The translations under genes and the position numbers were made by a program. DNA of 64,000 nucleotides from Takakia lepidozioides (taxonomy: Eukaryota; Streptophyta; Takakiopsida; Takakiales; Takakiaceae): positions 88,640,756-88,704,755 of the forward strand of contig CM060731.1 of assembly GCA_030704615.1 (NCBI GenBank). Reading direction: 5' to 3'. Shown here piece by piece: positions 29,263 through 42,493 of this stretch; within the stretch, counting starts at the first letter, position 1, and the number at the start of each line of letters is the position of its first letter. The notes beneath the pieces are model-generated. The model made no database searches. It saw only the letters and a list, made by a program, of their open reading frames with translations, and was not told the origin of the DNA.

Positions 29263-30640
29263 TTTCCTCCAACGACGCAACGGCGTGAGCTCACGCTTAC
29301 GCAGGAGTGACGTGTACGCTCACGCCAGCTGACGTGGCGTAAGCGTGCACCTATGCTGACGTGACGTGAGCGTGATGTCATCAAGCTGACATGACGACAA
29401 ATGCTGATGTGGCATTGCGTCGTCATCTGCCTGGCTATTCTATCAGCTATCAGCCATCAGTCATCAGCCATCAGTGTGACGTGGATGCGGAAACGGCGGC
29501 CACGTGGCAATATAATATATTTTTCTCGGGCTGCCCGTAATTGTATGCTTGGATTTGTAAGAAACAATAATGAAAAATGACACGGGATTGTACTGACACG
29601 CCACCATTGGCTGCCGAAGGTGGAGGCTGAGCGGAGAACATAAAGGTAAAAACGAAATAATTGGATGTCGAAAAACAAAAAAAAGAAAAAAAGAAAAAGA
29701 AAAAGATATTGACTTCTAACATGGAAGAATTCTATACGAACGTGGAAGAATTTTGCATGTTTTTTAGCCATTTTAATCTCTCGCTTGGATTATCGTATGC
29801 TACGAAAATGTCCAGGGATACTGGGGAAATATATATATATTTGTTGGACCTAAGTTGAACGAAGGTGGCTCTTCTATCCTGTATAAGGTACAATTCGCTT
29901 TTTGGAATATGATCTTATATTCAATTTCAAACTCTAAAATTTATTTTTTTCCGGGCAGGTTCGTTGGGCAGATTGAAATGTTCTTGTTCACCTTCGTTGA
30001 CCTTCGTCACTTGATAGAATTGCGTTGGTAACTGACAGAATAGGAGCTCTCTCACGTCAGCATGAACATGCGGCGCCTATAACCGAGGATGGTCCTATGA
30101 CCGTGGGATTAATGCAGAGAATCGTTGGTTGAATACAATTAAGACTACCACGAAGCCTACAACTGTAGCATCCAACATTGTGCAATTACAATTGTTTGTT
30201 TCACTATTACAATTACAATGACGACAAAATATTCTCACAACGTGTATGCCATAGAGGCTGCCATGGAAAGACCCTGCTCCCTCCCCAAATAACAATGAGA
30301 GTTGGGATCATCTTCAAAAGATGATTACAGTGCATAGCAACAGGAGAACATGTAGACTTCGAAAGGTACAATGATGCGGGTGCTTTTAAAAGTTACCACT
30401 GAGAGCTCACTGGGTATAGTATAATGGAGAGATAAGGGATGTCATATCATTGCACCGCCGACGATGTTGCAAATGAATTCAATTGAATTGAATTTCAATG
30501 ACAATGTTGCAAATTGCACATTTCACAGCATGGTCGTCCACATACCAGATTGCATATTCACAATCCATAAAAACTAGATTTCAGATTGCAGATTCCAGAT
30601 TGCACATTCATCACATTCCAGATACACGAAGTGATAGTGG
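29263..30640. other. TGACGTG-rich block and intergenic DNA
   Basis: 29263-29430 repeats TGACGTGRCGT and GCGTGAGC motifs; 29445-29475 repeats ATCAGCC. 29675-29710 is A/AAAAAG-rich. 30530-30620 repeats CAGATTGCA-like units. No gene is seen. Confidence 0.5.
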
Positions 30641-30643
30641 ATG

Positions 30644-33600
30644 CTACCTATGTGTTGTATCCCGCTGCAATAGAGTATCGACCTCGTTGAAACTCAGAGT
30701 GGCCTGGTGAACGAAGTTGTCACGTTTGGGATCGCAAACCATCATCTTCAAAAATATGAAATACAAATATTTGCAGGGTATAAATTTATCTCTCTTACCC
30801 AAACTGGTTGATAGCATATTCACAAAATCAGGCCAGGTGCAATTGGGGAAATTGGAAACTGTGATGTCGTACGTCCTGTCATGAACAACAGATGTTGAAG
30901 TGATTATTGTGTACACTCGACCATACCCTGGATCGGGCACTTCCGTGGTGCTTGCAACACGAGCTTGGAGCATTCTTGCGGACTTCACCTTGCTGAAGTG
31001 TTCTGCGGTTGGAAGGAAACGCCGAACCAGCTTTCCATCTCGTTTGGTTGGCCACAAGTGAGGATTTACCGGAGGGACCCGACAAGACGCGAAACTAGAA
31101 GCAGATGCATGCAGAGGGGGTTGTCTTGCAAGGGAAAAGCCTGCCTCCTCCAGCATTGCAATCTCCTAACTTGTGAGATGTGTTCTCACCTTGACGGGCC
31201 AAACGGTTGGAGGAGCTGGCTTCATCACCACGGAATATCGCACAGTTCTATGCACACATCTACCACAATTGTCTGCGAAGAACCAGAAGTTGTGATTCTT
31301 GGCTTCTGGTTGGCCGTATGGACGCATCAAACCCGTGAAAGTTGGAGCAGGAATCCGGGCACCGCCTCTGGATATAGATGAAGTGCATTTTTCGAAATTA
31401 GTTGTCCTGATCGCTGTACATTTTACACGAGACCCTGCACTTGTGCGTTCTATGTGTCAAACATGGTCAAGGCACGCGGACTCGAGCACATCAGGGAGGA
31501 AGTCTGTCTCCTGCACCATTTCAGTGATAGTGTTTGATGCTGGAGCCTGCCGTCGTGACGGAGGTTCCTCCAGAATGGAGGTTCCGGACATGGATTTGTC
31601 ATGCAGGGGAACACGAGGCTTCGAGAAGTTATCACGGTCTGCCCTGTGCGAATCGGAATCCGAACCAGATGGGGTGTTCAATTTCCTCTTACAGGAGCCG
31701 AATCTCTCCTCCCCTTCCAGTTGTGGAACTCTAGACACAAGTGGTATTCCCTGGGCATACATGCTCACTGCCCGTGCTATCTTGCTTGGATCCCCAGATC
31801 TGCTTGCAGCACGCAACATCAACTCTAGTTTGTCCGGACCCTTGCCACCAACCCCACCTCGCAAGATATCACGGTATCTGGTTTTGTTGTTGCAAGGCAC
31901 GTATCAGATCATCTATTGTTGCCACATACAAATCCTGACCTCGTTTCCCAGACTATTGCAAACATGCGTTGTGCACTGTCTCTGCCAAATTGCAAGATGA
32001 CATGTCTGCCTTTTCCTCAATGGACATGTTCTGCAAAGTGGAAAACCACACTTCAGAACAGCGGACAGGGAACAACAGAACGAAAGCAAGCAAAGCAAAA
32101 TTTGGAAAGTAAAGATATGAATAAAGCAAGCAATAGAAGCCACGCACCATTGTCATGGCTGCTCCCCACTGTTTGTACCGGAAGTGTCAAAATGCCAACC
32201 AATCTTTCAATGCTCTCATACTCTCAAGCGATGCAGCTCCAGAAGAGAACCACCAGGCACGAATTGTCTTGAACAAAGTGTTCGTCTCCTTTATTGTTCT
32301 AGCATCTTTGTACTCTTTGCACAATTTACGATGTTGTGTCTGCATCTCTGGTTTGATGTTCGACTTTGTATGTTTCCCCAGAGATTGTGTCCAATGAAAC
32401 AGACATGTACGCTCTCTTCCCTCCATTGCCTATTTTGGGTTGCCTGATCCGAAGACAATTCGAACAACATTGAAATTCGTCTGAGTAATATCTGTCATGA
32501 AACCAGCAAAATTTGGAGATGGCACCCCATGGCAGCCTATAACACGTATCAGGGAATTCCACATTAGCTTCTGGGATTCCGTATCCTCAGATTGCATGTC
32601 ACAAACTGCAATTGTCATAACTCGTTGGTACACTGGATTGTACACATGACAAGCCATTGTCGTCCAATCTTTTACTCGTTTTACATGATCAAACATAAGA
32701 AAACAATTATGCAGGTCCCCAATCTTCTGCATCCACTTCACGAGGCTAACCCCGCTGCCCTCCCCAGCAGTCGACATTTTGAAAAGAAATACTTTGGTGG
32801 CACCTTGACCTGGAAAAACATTGTCCTGGATGTAGTCGTACTTGCTCCGTCGTTTCAATTCCAAAATGTTGTCTATGTAGCCTCTGATCCCAGAGCCCAT
32901 TCTCAATGCATTGATCTGATGCCGAATGTTTGGTGAACTCAAAGTGGAGAAATGTCCATGACACTCCAATGTTGAACCGTCAAGTTTAGTGCCCACAGAA
33001 TCCCCTTCACTCAAAATATGGCTCTCCAAGAAGGACTTCCTTGCGGCAAGAACAATTGCAGATGTTGTTGCAGATGGGTTGCTCTCGTACTCTTGTTTAA
33101 TCAACCTCGAAACTGTCTCAACACTCTCCCTATATCCCCCTTCGAGACAGGATGGTTATGAAAACCGAAATGCACACAAGCTCTTGTCATTGTTTTCAAA
33201 CGGTGGACGATATAGTACATTCTTGCTCCACACACTGCCAAGCAGGATGGGACAAGTCTGCAGAAATTGCAAACGAAAGTGTTTGCCGGTGGAGGAGCAG
33301 CCCAGGCTTAAATGGATTTTCCGCGAGACCCTCCCACTCGCTTTGATTATGAACCCCAGACTGAAGAAAGTGCCTGCAATTCAAATTGTCACACCTAAGG
33401 TGTCCATTGCAAACTGTTCTCCTGAAAACAAGCTTGTCTTCATTTTGAGTATTGGATGTTTTTGTTCTGCACCATGGGTGCCCATCGTGTTTCTTGTCCA
33501 TCCCGTGCATCATGCTTGTTATACCTCCAACTCGTGGAGGAGGAGGCAGCTCGAATAGGATATCCCCATCAAAAGTCTCCGGTAGAAACTTCACTGGCAC

Positions 33601-34154
33601 CTGCCTGAAAGATTCCCAATCAATTCCCCGCAACTCACTTTTGAAACCGGCCATTCTTCCCATTGCCCGTAGTTTTGGAATGACACTATAAATCTCTTCT
33701 TCATCCGTTTCCACAACTAGCGTAGTAAGCACTGGAGTTGGAATTTCACTTATGTCTTCATCGGACGAATCCGAAAGCTCAACGATTGGAGTGGAGGACG
33801 TTTGTTCTTTTTCACCACCACCTCCTTTTTGTCTTCAACGACCGAAGCAGCAGTCCCCGGCGTCACATATGATCCAAGGGACTTTCGCCGAGGCTCTCCA
33901 AGTACTCTGTATCTCCCAGGGCGCACTCTCCACTGGCTGACATGAGCTGTCTTATCACGATTTTGGAACGAGTATTTCAACAATTTCCCATCCAAATCGT
34001 ATACCTCTTTCTCCAAGAAGATGGAGCCATTTTGAAGCTCAAACCGGGTAGCCAAGACATGTTCCAGAACAATTGCGAATCCATTGTCAAGGGCTTCTTT
34101 GGAGAAAGACACTGGTTTGTCGTCAGAAAAGAACTCTGCTTCGGAGAAAGCCAT
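30644..34154 (-). pseudogene. Decayed MULE-type transposase gene with zinc cluster, DDE core and SWIM-like end
   Basis: ATG at 34154 opens an N-terminal exon (WRVRPGRYRVLGEPRRKS). Next come PIVELSDSSDED (SUMO-interaction-like), a zinc cluster (VCNGHLRCDNLNCRHF, then CNFCRLVPSCLAVC in another frame), and the core: CFLMFDHVKRVKDW, AVCDMQSED, GFMTDITQTNFNVVRIVFG, RTCLFHWTQSL and RAWWFSSGAASLESM. After an intron come SSCNLAETVHNACLQ, a stop, and GPDKLELMLRAASRSGDPSK. The end has FPNCTWPDF…CKYLYFIFL, a SWIM-like zinc finger with two of four ligands changed (W for C, Y for H). Frameshifts and stops are present. A MULE transposase with WRKY-GCM1-like and SWIM fingers fits best; terminal repeats were not found. 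Confidence 0.68.
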
Positions 34155-36345
34155 GTGACCTCCTTCCGCGGGGTGTTCTCTTTCCTGAGCTGCTCCTTTG
34201 CGAACTCAGGTCTGCACCACACTGGCAAGCATGCGCACAACAAATGCGGCGAAAACACCCGTTCCATGAAGATTGTGCATATTATGTTATTCCATATAGT
34301 TACCTGTCAAGTTGCGCGGGTATGGTTCCTGACAATCCGCCGCCAAATTAACGTGTCAAATCTGCAATCCGCATTGTTTTCTGAGCAAATTTGACAGATG
34401 ATCAACCCAATTTCAAAGAGTCGGCCCAAAACTATAAAAACCCGCCGCCTTCCTTGAAGCCTGCCAGTGGATCTGATCCAGGGATGAAGGCAATATAAGT
34501 GATGTACATACATTGTTTATCCGACCATGACTAGATTCACTTCGCCTTATCATCTTGAAGCTTTAACAATTATGCATGAAATGGCCCAGAACTCTCCACG
34601 CACGCATATCCCCTGAAACCATAGGTAGACCTCATCCTAAGTACTTTAAGAATCCTCATCTATGACGATGATGTACGATGAAATCAACAAAGCCGTCCCA
34701 AAAAGACATGTTTATTTTATGTTTGCACATGCCAACAACCCAAAACAGCCGCGCAAAAAGAATAGCTGTCCCAATTGCGTTACGCCATTTGCACTTAAGT
34801 CGTTCATTGACGTAACGGACACGCGAGAGGCAATCGGACGGTGCCAGAGAAACTCCAAAAAAGACGGAACCGCGCAAGACACCGAGTCTTTTCTTCTTTC
34901 GAGTTTCTGCACGAAGAAAAAAGAAAAAGAAAAAGAAAAAGTATTTTTTATCCTTATTTTAATGTAGATATTGTACAGAATAATTACATATCAACAAAAC
35001 AACTATAAATATTCATGGCTTCTTTTTACATGCAACTCCAATTCACAATCATAAGTACTATGCTCTTATGGCTCCCACATAGATTGGGACAAATGGACCT
35101 CCCCAACATTGCGTATATGGTATTACATAAGCATATTTTCACAAACAATTAACCTATATTTATTGCTATGAAATTACCTGATTACATCCAACATATCTCA
35201 TCACCTAGGAGGAGCCATTACCCTACGAGGCGTTTGAAGTGGACAATTGGATTCCAGGCGTGCGGTCATTAGATTAGATCGTGTCTCACCAAAGCATCTG
35301 CTTGTTGGAAGTGAGGCACAATTGATTGAAATACAAATGTCGGCATTTGGCTTCCCAAGCACACCATCAGACCATTAAATTATGCCTCGGTAAATCAGGC
35401 TATCTAGCTTTCCAGAGTAGCTTTCCATAGGCTAAGGCAAGGGTCTCATGAAAACATTACAATCTCTAACCGAAGTGAAAAAAAATAGCAAGAAGACAAC
35501 AATCAGTGAGTTTTTGGGTGAGACATGTATAAGCCAACATATTTCCATATTGTTCCAATCCCACCCATTTCCGTTCAGCAAAAAGGGTGGATAAGTTTGT
35601 TATTCCCTAATTTCAACTTCCAAGTAGGGTCCCCGGCTCCCTTATGTCCAACTATGCATTCACTCAGGGAGGTCCAAGGACACGACTACCTGTATTGGGT
35701 TCAATCCACCTTCACATGTGAAAAAAGTAACTCAATCGCCCACCCGTTCATGTTTTTCAGATTATGCATCCTTAATATTCACATTTATCAATGGGCGAAG
35801 GCCAGGGAATGGGGGAGAGGCGAATCCCTGGCCCCAAAAAATCAGCTCAAGTAGATAGATTTGCGAAAAGTCTGAGAAAGAGAAAATTACAAACTGTAAC
35901 TATTGTGCAGGTAATGAGTCCTGATTGCAGCCTGCATACACCTATTTACACGAAGATTCTGCAATTTCATAGCTCATGGTACATAATTGGGACTTGTGGA
36001 ACAATCTACCCACTTAGTGTGTCTTGCTTAGAAAGCTAGACAGGGAGAGAGAGACAGAGTTGTCACCCAAAGTATAAATGTCAAGTGCCAATGCACTGTT
36101 CAATGCATCTGCCTAAGAGTCGTAGAACAACGTAACCTTGTGCTCTGATGTAAACTCATGCTACATGCTTGAAGAAGGGAAGCAATGCAAGAAACATACT
36201 TTCCTGACTTCCTCCACGCAGTATCCTGTGAAGCCACAGGGAGATTATAATCGCAAGTGAGCCAGCAGGTGCTGTCGTCTAAACTGTTCAATATACCGAT
36301 TGTGTTGGGCGAATGTCTAAACGTTGCATCTTGGTAATACATAAG
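34155..36345. other. Intergenic, no gene recognised
   Basis: AT-rich and unremarkable. An AAAAAG repeat lies at 34915-34945. The stretch ends in the probable 3' UTR of the transporter gene (36100-36345). Confidence 0.5.
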
Positions 36346-39300
36346 TCAATCAAAAATCCTTTCACCGGAAGAGAAGATGTTCCAGACAACAGTGCCGAAA
36401 ATGTAAAGACCGACGGCTACTTTAAAAACATCATCCCATGACCCTGCAGTGAGATACACATAAACACTACATCAGAACACATAGTGATACATCTTCAAAA
36501 TAACCGCGAGAAAAAGGAGGAGGACATCTCAAGTAAGTGTGATTCTCAAAAGAATTCAGCCTTCACCCGCATTGAATGGAACCCAGAACCACAGCATTGG
36601 TAGAGCAAAGCCAAAAGGCAACCAACCATGCTGTAAAATATAGCCGGTAGCTGCAGTTCCGAACACCCCGGCAAGGACTCCTGCTGTGTTGGACAGCCCG
36701 AGCAACACACCCTGTGTTCAATGCCCACTTTCAGTCAGTGTGTTCCATTTCCTCGATGACTTCCTACCACAGCTTAAACAGTTGACAGCACCAGAGTGCT
36801 TACAACTCTTAGTGGGACAAGTAAAGTTGTGTTAGAACAGTGATCTCCAGTGTATGTGCTAATTGTGCAGTATTCCAAGTGAGAAAGTAGCACAACTTGT
36901 GACTCCAACAATTATCACTGCAGAAACACCTGCCGTGTTTGTTTACTCACACTTGTTGAGCAGGCAAAGTTATGATGCATCTCATTCAGTACAGACTACA
37001 GAAAGATTATGAAGTAACCACAGCTACAGATTTGACTGCAAACCAGCAAACAGAAGCTGGGTACAAAAAGAACTGATGATCGTACCGAATAACGGGGTCC
37101 AATATCCTGATGGTTAGAATACAGGCCTGACTGTGAGAAGGCATCGCTTCCCTGCAACAAGCCAATTTCCAGTCAAGATTATGCGCCTCAAAGCTTCAAA
37201 ACACAATTACCATTTGATGGTCTACAGCCTCAATTCCAGAGTAAAGGAGAGAAGACAGAGTGAGCGTGTGTGTACCTGGGAGCACATCATGCACAAGACA
37301 GCAAGAGGAGGTGAGTTGATGTGGCTGAGTTGCGTAAGGAAAAATGCAGGGCCCAAAAATCCAATGCTTTGCATGACCTGCATTCAAACTGTGTCAGACA
37401 CACTCCGAAGTTAACTTGGAACTCACAAAGTTAGCCTGTCTTCAAAGGCATGAAGGGCCACAAGTGAAGGTCTCTGGTTTCTGGGAGCCCATATGACAGC
37501 AAAAAATTGAATGTATTGAATAGAGACAAAAGAATGCAATCTTATAAAATGAAGAGAAAATGAACATAATGGCAGGTACCCTGCACTGCACACTGCAAAT
37601 GATACTGGTCAGAGCTAGGGCTCCTGAACATGTTAGAACTACTGAGTTAGGATGTGCACACCTTCTAACACAGCCACTTATAAAGCAATCACAGCATCAT
37701 TGTGTTCCCATTTCCCTCCTTGCAATGTCCTAAGTACCCTATTTGACAAGATCAAGCCCTATATGAGACTTCATTATGTCATTTGACCTCCAAAATATGC
37801 TACCATTTTATTTGAACCCAGTCACCTCCTTATGGTTGATGCCCTAACATTGAGCTATATGTTCACAGTTCACAGCTAGCCAGGCGACCCCAATCAGGGG
37901 TATTACCATGACTTAGAGGTGGTTTCCACACCGAGCTGAAATTTGCTTGTAAACCTATGATCAATTTCTCCACTAAACCAAGCGATCACGTGATCACGAG
38001 TGCAACATACAATTTTCTTGAACCCTTCTTCAGGTGAAGGAAAGCATAGGGACCCCAGTAGACATTGATTAGCAGGCAGAAGAAGACAAACCTTTCGCAC
38101 AGTAGTGACGGAGACACCACGGCTAACCATAGTGTCGGCGATCCAACCTCCCAAGTTGGCTGAGAAAGCCATTGTGAGCCAAGGAAGTACTGAAAATAGG
38201 CCCGACTCTGTCAAATTAAACCCCAACACCTGCCCATTCAATATCCCCCCTCCCTGTCAGCACACGTATAATTAAACTCATATGTGCAATGACTTGCCAT
38301 TGGATAGAACTGCCATACGTATCTCAAAGCCAGTGACATATCAATTAACAATTGACAAGATTATTACTGGCACTGCTTTTATGGTTTTCCAGGTTGACAA
38401 TGGCCTGTCCATATACCCAAAGGGATCGCCACACCTTTAAAATGTTCTTTCAAGTAGTAAACAACCTTCTGTGCCGTGGAACGGGTTTTGATTCCGTTTG
38501 GCAGATAATGTCATTCTGTTGCAATCAAGTAAGCTATTCTGATATGTGGATTATGATAGGGCTGTTGTACAAGCTGGTCTTGGCTAGGACAATCTGGTTG
38601 GAAAAATAGTTTCACAGTATCTTTTGACTCAGAGCAAAAGCCCAATGCTTAAGTCCCACCTACCCACAACCACCTATAGAGATGATCAAGCTATAAGGGG
38701 ATGTCAAATGTATCAGTGCCATTTCCTTTGGGGGTATACTCAGAAAGTCAACTTGTTGGCTGCTGTCGACTCAGAAGTTTCTCACAAAGTATGAGTAACC
38801 CTGTCCTTAACCACCATAGCTGTACAAAGTCTGCCAATCTTTATTTGGCGTACTCTTCTTACCAGAGATGTCCATTTGTTCAAGAATTGATGCAGTCTTT
38901 AATGGTAGAGATCGTTGTATGTGTAGACTACCACCTTACTCCCCTCCCAGTGATCAAAACGTTGGTGGCCATGATGCACTCTGCCGTAACCTTATGTCAT
39001 TCTCCCTGCTATCCGCTGCCATTTCACTTCAATTCTGGGGTTCATTGTCTCAGTCACAGAGGGAAACAGGGACATAGCTGTTTGATAATACCCTGCGCCT
39101 AGTTTGAGCGGAACAGAATGGGATGGCGAGGGGGAGGGATGATGAGGAGAGAGATGAAAGGAGGGACAGATATGGAGATAGAGACACAAGACATCGAGTC
39201 CAGAGGTGCAACGAGGATTACCTGATTATAATATGTGGGCATCCAAGTAAGAAGGATGAACGTTCCCCAATTGTGGCAGAAGTGGCAGACAATTAAAGCC

Positions 39301-42300
39301 CAGACAGGTGCTTTTGACAAGAGCAATCCCCAAGGGATGTTTTCAACAGGTGCCTTGGGCTCACTATCTCCCAAAATCAGTTTCTTTTCCTCTTCTGTGA
39401 TCTCAGGGTCTTCTGCAGGCGAGCTATATGCCTACCCTTCAACCCCAGATCGATATCCCTTCAGCCTCCAAACTTCTCTCATTTCAGTTCATACCAAAAC
39501 CTCCTCTCCCCTGTGTAGAGGTCTGTCTGTTGCAATCCTAAACTAACAGGAGAGAGAACAACAACTCTGCTGTTAAATCACTGACTTGCAGATGCATCAT
39601 CACAACACTGAGATACAAGTTGTACACCATAGAATCCCCACAGCTATCTTTTGCCCAGATCCTGGCTGCAGTGCAGCATATCTAGTTCATGTACCCAGTT
39701 AAGCACAGCAAAAAAAATTGAACAAAGAGTGAGCAGTATTGAGAATTCAAAGCTCTCATGGAAGAAGAATCACCTAGAGAGGGCAACTGGAAAGGAGAAG
39801 CGGGCTAACCAGGGAAGAATGGATAAGGCATGCAGGCTTACATATCGTTGCCAGGCAGCAAACCAAAGAGCACCGACTGAACCAAACGAGAAGAAGACAG
39901 ATGGCCAGTTGAATTTGTGAATAAGACCCGGGGAAAAGGCCAGTCCTATCACTGACCCGAGGTACATCCCACTATAAACCAAGGCCAGTGATCTGCTCCG
40001 CTCCCCAACTGGCACCCAGCGTGATAGCAGGTTATTCATTGCTGGCATTGCAACACCCTTGCATTTCCCCAACCCCCCCGGCAGTTACGCCCATCCTCTT
40101 GAGAAACACACTAGTTTAAGTTGAAATGACGATAGTGTGAACTCACGGTGGATATTTTAAGAACAGAGGTCAAAGGCTTCGTACAAACCAGTGTTGGACT
40201 GGTATATAGGTGAAGGACTGGTATAAAGTACTGGTATATGCACTGGTATTAGATACCAGACCAGTCTGGTATCGTTTGGGAGAATACTTGGTCATGTACC
40301 AGACCAGGCTGGTAACAGTTTTTTCATACCAGCCACAATACCAGTACTCCCCCGCAGTCTACCTCATTTACTCTGGTATGTGTACCATATTAATTTATGT
40401 GTACATTTGCCTATACATTTGTATTTATGTATATTTACTTCTAAAGCCATCTTGAATTACAAGTTTATCAAATAGCAAATATCAAGTGAAAATAAATACA
40501 ATACACATAAAGGATGATACTAGAGTTGATACCTCATACCAGCTGGTATTGTGGTCATGATACTCATACTCATACCAGTATTTGGACAAATATACATCCA
40601 CCATTATATAGACCAGACTGGTATGAAAACTTTGTGATACGCCTGGTACCAGGACCAGACTGGTATGTAAAAAACTTGATACCAGTCCAACACTGGTACA
40701 AACTAGGGTGAACATCTCGAGAAAGGCTATATTGCACAGCCGCATAAGGAAGAGGCTGCAGTTGGCTCCCATTAGTCACAATCGTGAGCTCACAACCACA
40801 CTCAAATTTAGAAAACAACAATGTTCATGCACATCTTATGGTTAACATATGAAAATGGAACCACATGAACTGAACCTTAGGGACTGTATTTAGGCGAGAA
40901 AAACACTCATGATCATATAAATAACTCACCTCGCCAACACCCATGCAGGCACGCACAAGGAGAAGAGCAGGCAGCCCAAGTTTGGCAGCAATTGGGGTAG
41001 CCATGGTGGCAATGGACCACCATATCACGCCAAATCCCAGCACCTGCTTTCCGCCAATGCTATCCGCCCATATTCCTCCTGCAATCTGCGACCCTTTCTT
41101 CTTAGCAGCTTACATTCCAGCATATGACCCTCTGTTTATAGCTTTCTTTTGGTCTGTGGCTGGTGTTCTCCCTTAACTTCACTAACAACTTACAGATGCC
41201 CTTGCTCAGGTTTGGGTGGTTTTCCAGTAGGGTCTAAATTAAGAAATTCATGTCAGAGAGAAGATGACTGGATAAAGTGTTGCACTCTAAGATGAGGACA
41301 TCTTCATCGTTTGGCCAGCTTATATCTGAAGTGGTAACACAAAGAGGAAACTTGACTATCTGCTACTCTCCAAAAATATTTGGCACATCAATACAGCAAC
41401 AGCGATTCCTCAGAAAGTCCTTAAAGCAAAAAACCCTACCACCAAATATTCGCAATTGCAGACAAAAAAACTCATAAACATCAGATCAGTTAGTTCTGGA
41501 TAATCCTAAGTGCTTTTCACCATCACTTCCTCTCCAAGAAGAACATTGACCTCCCTTCCCTTACATAAGTTTGAGAGAGGTACAAAACCTGGGTGAGAAG
41601 ATAACCCCAGAAAAAGGAGGACTGCACCAAGCCCACTGTTGTGGGACTCCAGTGAAACTCGGCTGACATGGGCAAGATGGCAATGCTCATGTTTACCTGT
41701 GCCCCAACCATTCCTCTCTCAATTATTGCCTTCTCCCTTGCCCTGCACAATACTTGCCCACTATTGATGCAGCACAATTCATGGTCTGCATTCCCAGCAC
41801 CTTGTTAAATATCAGTAAAATGGCCAAGCCAATGACCACTTCAGGAAAATTGGAAACACAACATTCATGCAATCTTTCTGCAGTTATGCTGGGGAAAGGA
41901 AAGCTTACCCGATCCATGTTGCAAAGAAGGAAGGCAAAGAAGCAGAGCATCACAATAGTCCAGCGCTTCGGCACCTGCTGCCACCATGCACCTGTGGGGG
42001 CTGTAGCTTCTTTATTGTCAGCCTGCACGCTGGCACCGTTACCGTCGGCCACCAGGCTGAGTGCCAGCTCAGCCAACTTTTTCTGCTCAAGTGAGAGGTT
42101 ATCTTCACCCAACACATCCTCCCGCTTCATGTCCCCTACCCCCAGGTTGTCAGCACGCTTAGGCTGACTCCTACACCGCAATTCTGCGTTGCCTCTTCTC
42201 CAGCTACTGCGTGGTTGTGCACAGAACAAGCTCTTCATAGAGCCGTACTCACACCTGTGTCTCAACTGAGTTGCATTGCTTAATGTATGTCCAACTTTGC

Positions 42301-42493
42301 TCCTACTGCTACAAAACTGTGACCAGAGGGCCCTCTCCAATACTCCCTTTCCAGCATTCCTATTCTCCCAGCCGCATTTACCCGACCATGAAGCCAGCTT
42401 GAGAACAATTTGTCCCCTTCCTCTTCTGATGTCATCACTACCCAAGCCTACCGACTGCGCCCACATGTGCAGCATGCCTTGCCCCACTGCCAT
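36346..42493 (-). CDS. Plastid-type anion (phosphate/ascorbate) transporter of the PHT4/ANTR family, intact
   Basis: Ten exons: 42493-41909, 41696-41589, 41085-40930, 40057-39842, 39431-39222, 38229-38092, 37377-37276, 37151-37086, 36711-36627, 36443-36346; 1764 nt, 587 residues, all borders GT/AG and in phase. The ATG at 42493 has a good context (ACCATGG). About 165 residues precede the first membrane segment (WTIVMLCFFAFLLCNMDR) and look like a plastid transit peptide plus linker. Family blocks are NMSIAILPMSAEF, SSFFWGYLLTQ, GVIWWSIAT, GVAMPAMNNLLSRWVP, MYLGSVIGLAFSP, WALIVCHFCHNWGTFILLTW, GGWIAD, SGLYSNHQDIGPRYS and GLSNTAGVLAGVFGTAATGY. These match plant PHT4 proteins of the MFS/SLC17 superfamily; the closest remembered is Arabidopsis PHT4;4/ANTR2, an envelope ascorbate/phosphate carrier. 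Substrate is inferred. Confidence 0.95.
37800..37885 (-). repeat. tRNA-like SINE fragment in transporter intron 6
   Basis: The minus strand reads TATAGCTCAATGTTAGGGCA (A-box-like) followed by GACTGGGTTCAAATA (B-box-like). It is too degenerate for a tRNA gene. Confidence 0.4.
40189..40695. mobile_element. hAT-type MITE in intron 3 of the transporter
   Basis: 507 bp with inverted ends CAGTGTTGGACTGGTAT and its complement, flanked by an exact 8-bp duplication GTACAAAC (40181-40188 and 40696-40703). CAGTG ends and an 8-bp target duplication are hAT features. Inside, ACTGGTAT and ATACCAG subterminal repeats recur. It has no coding capacity, and splicing of the host intron appears unaffected. Confidence 0.92.
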
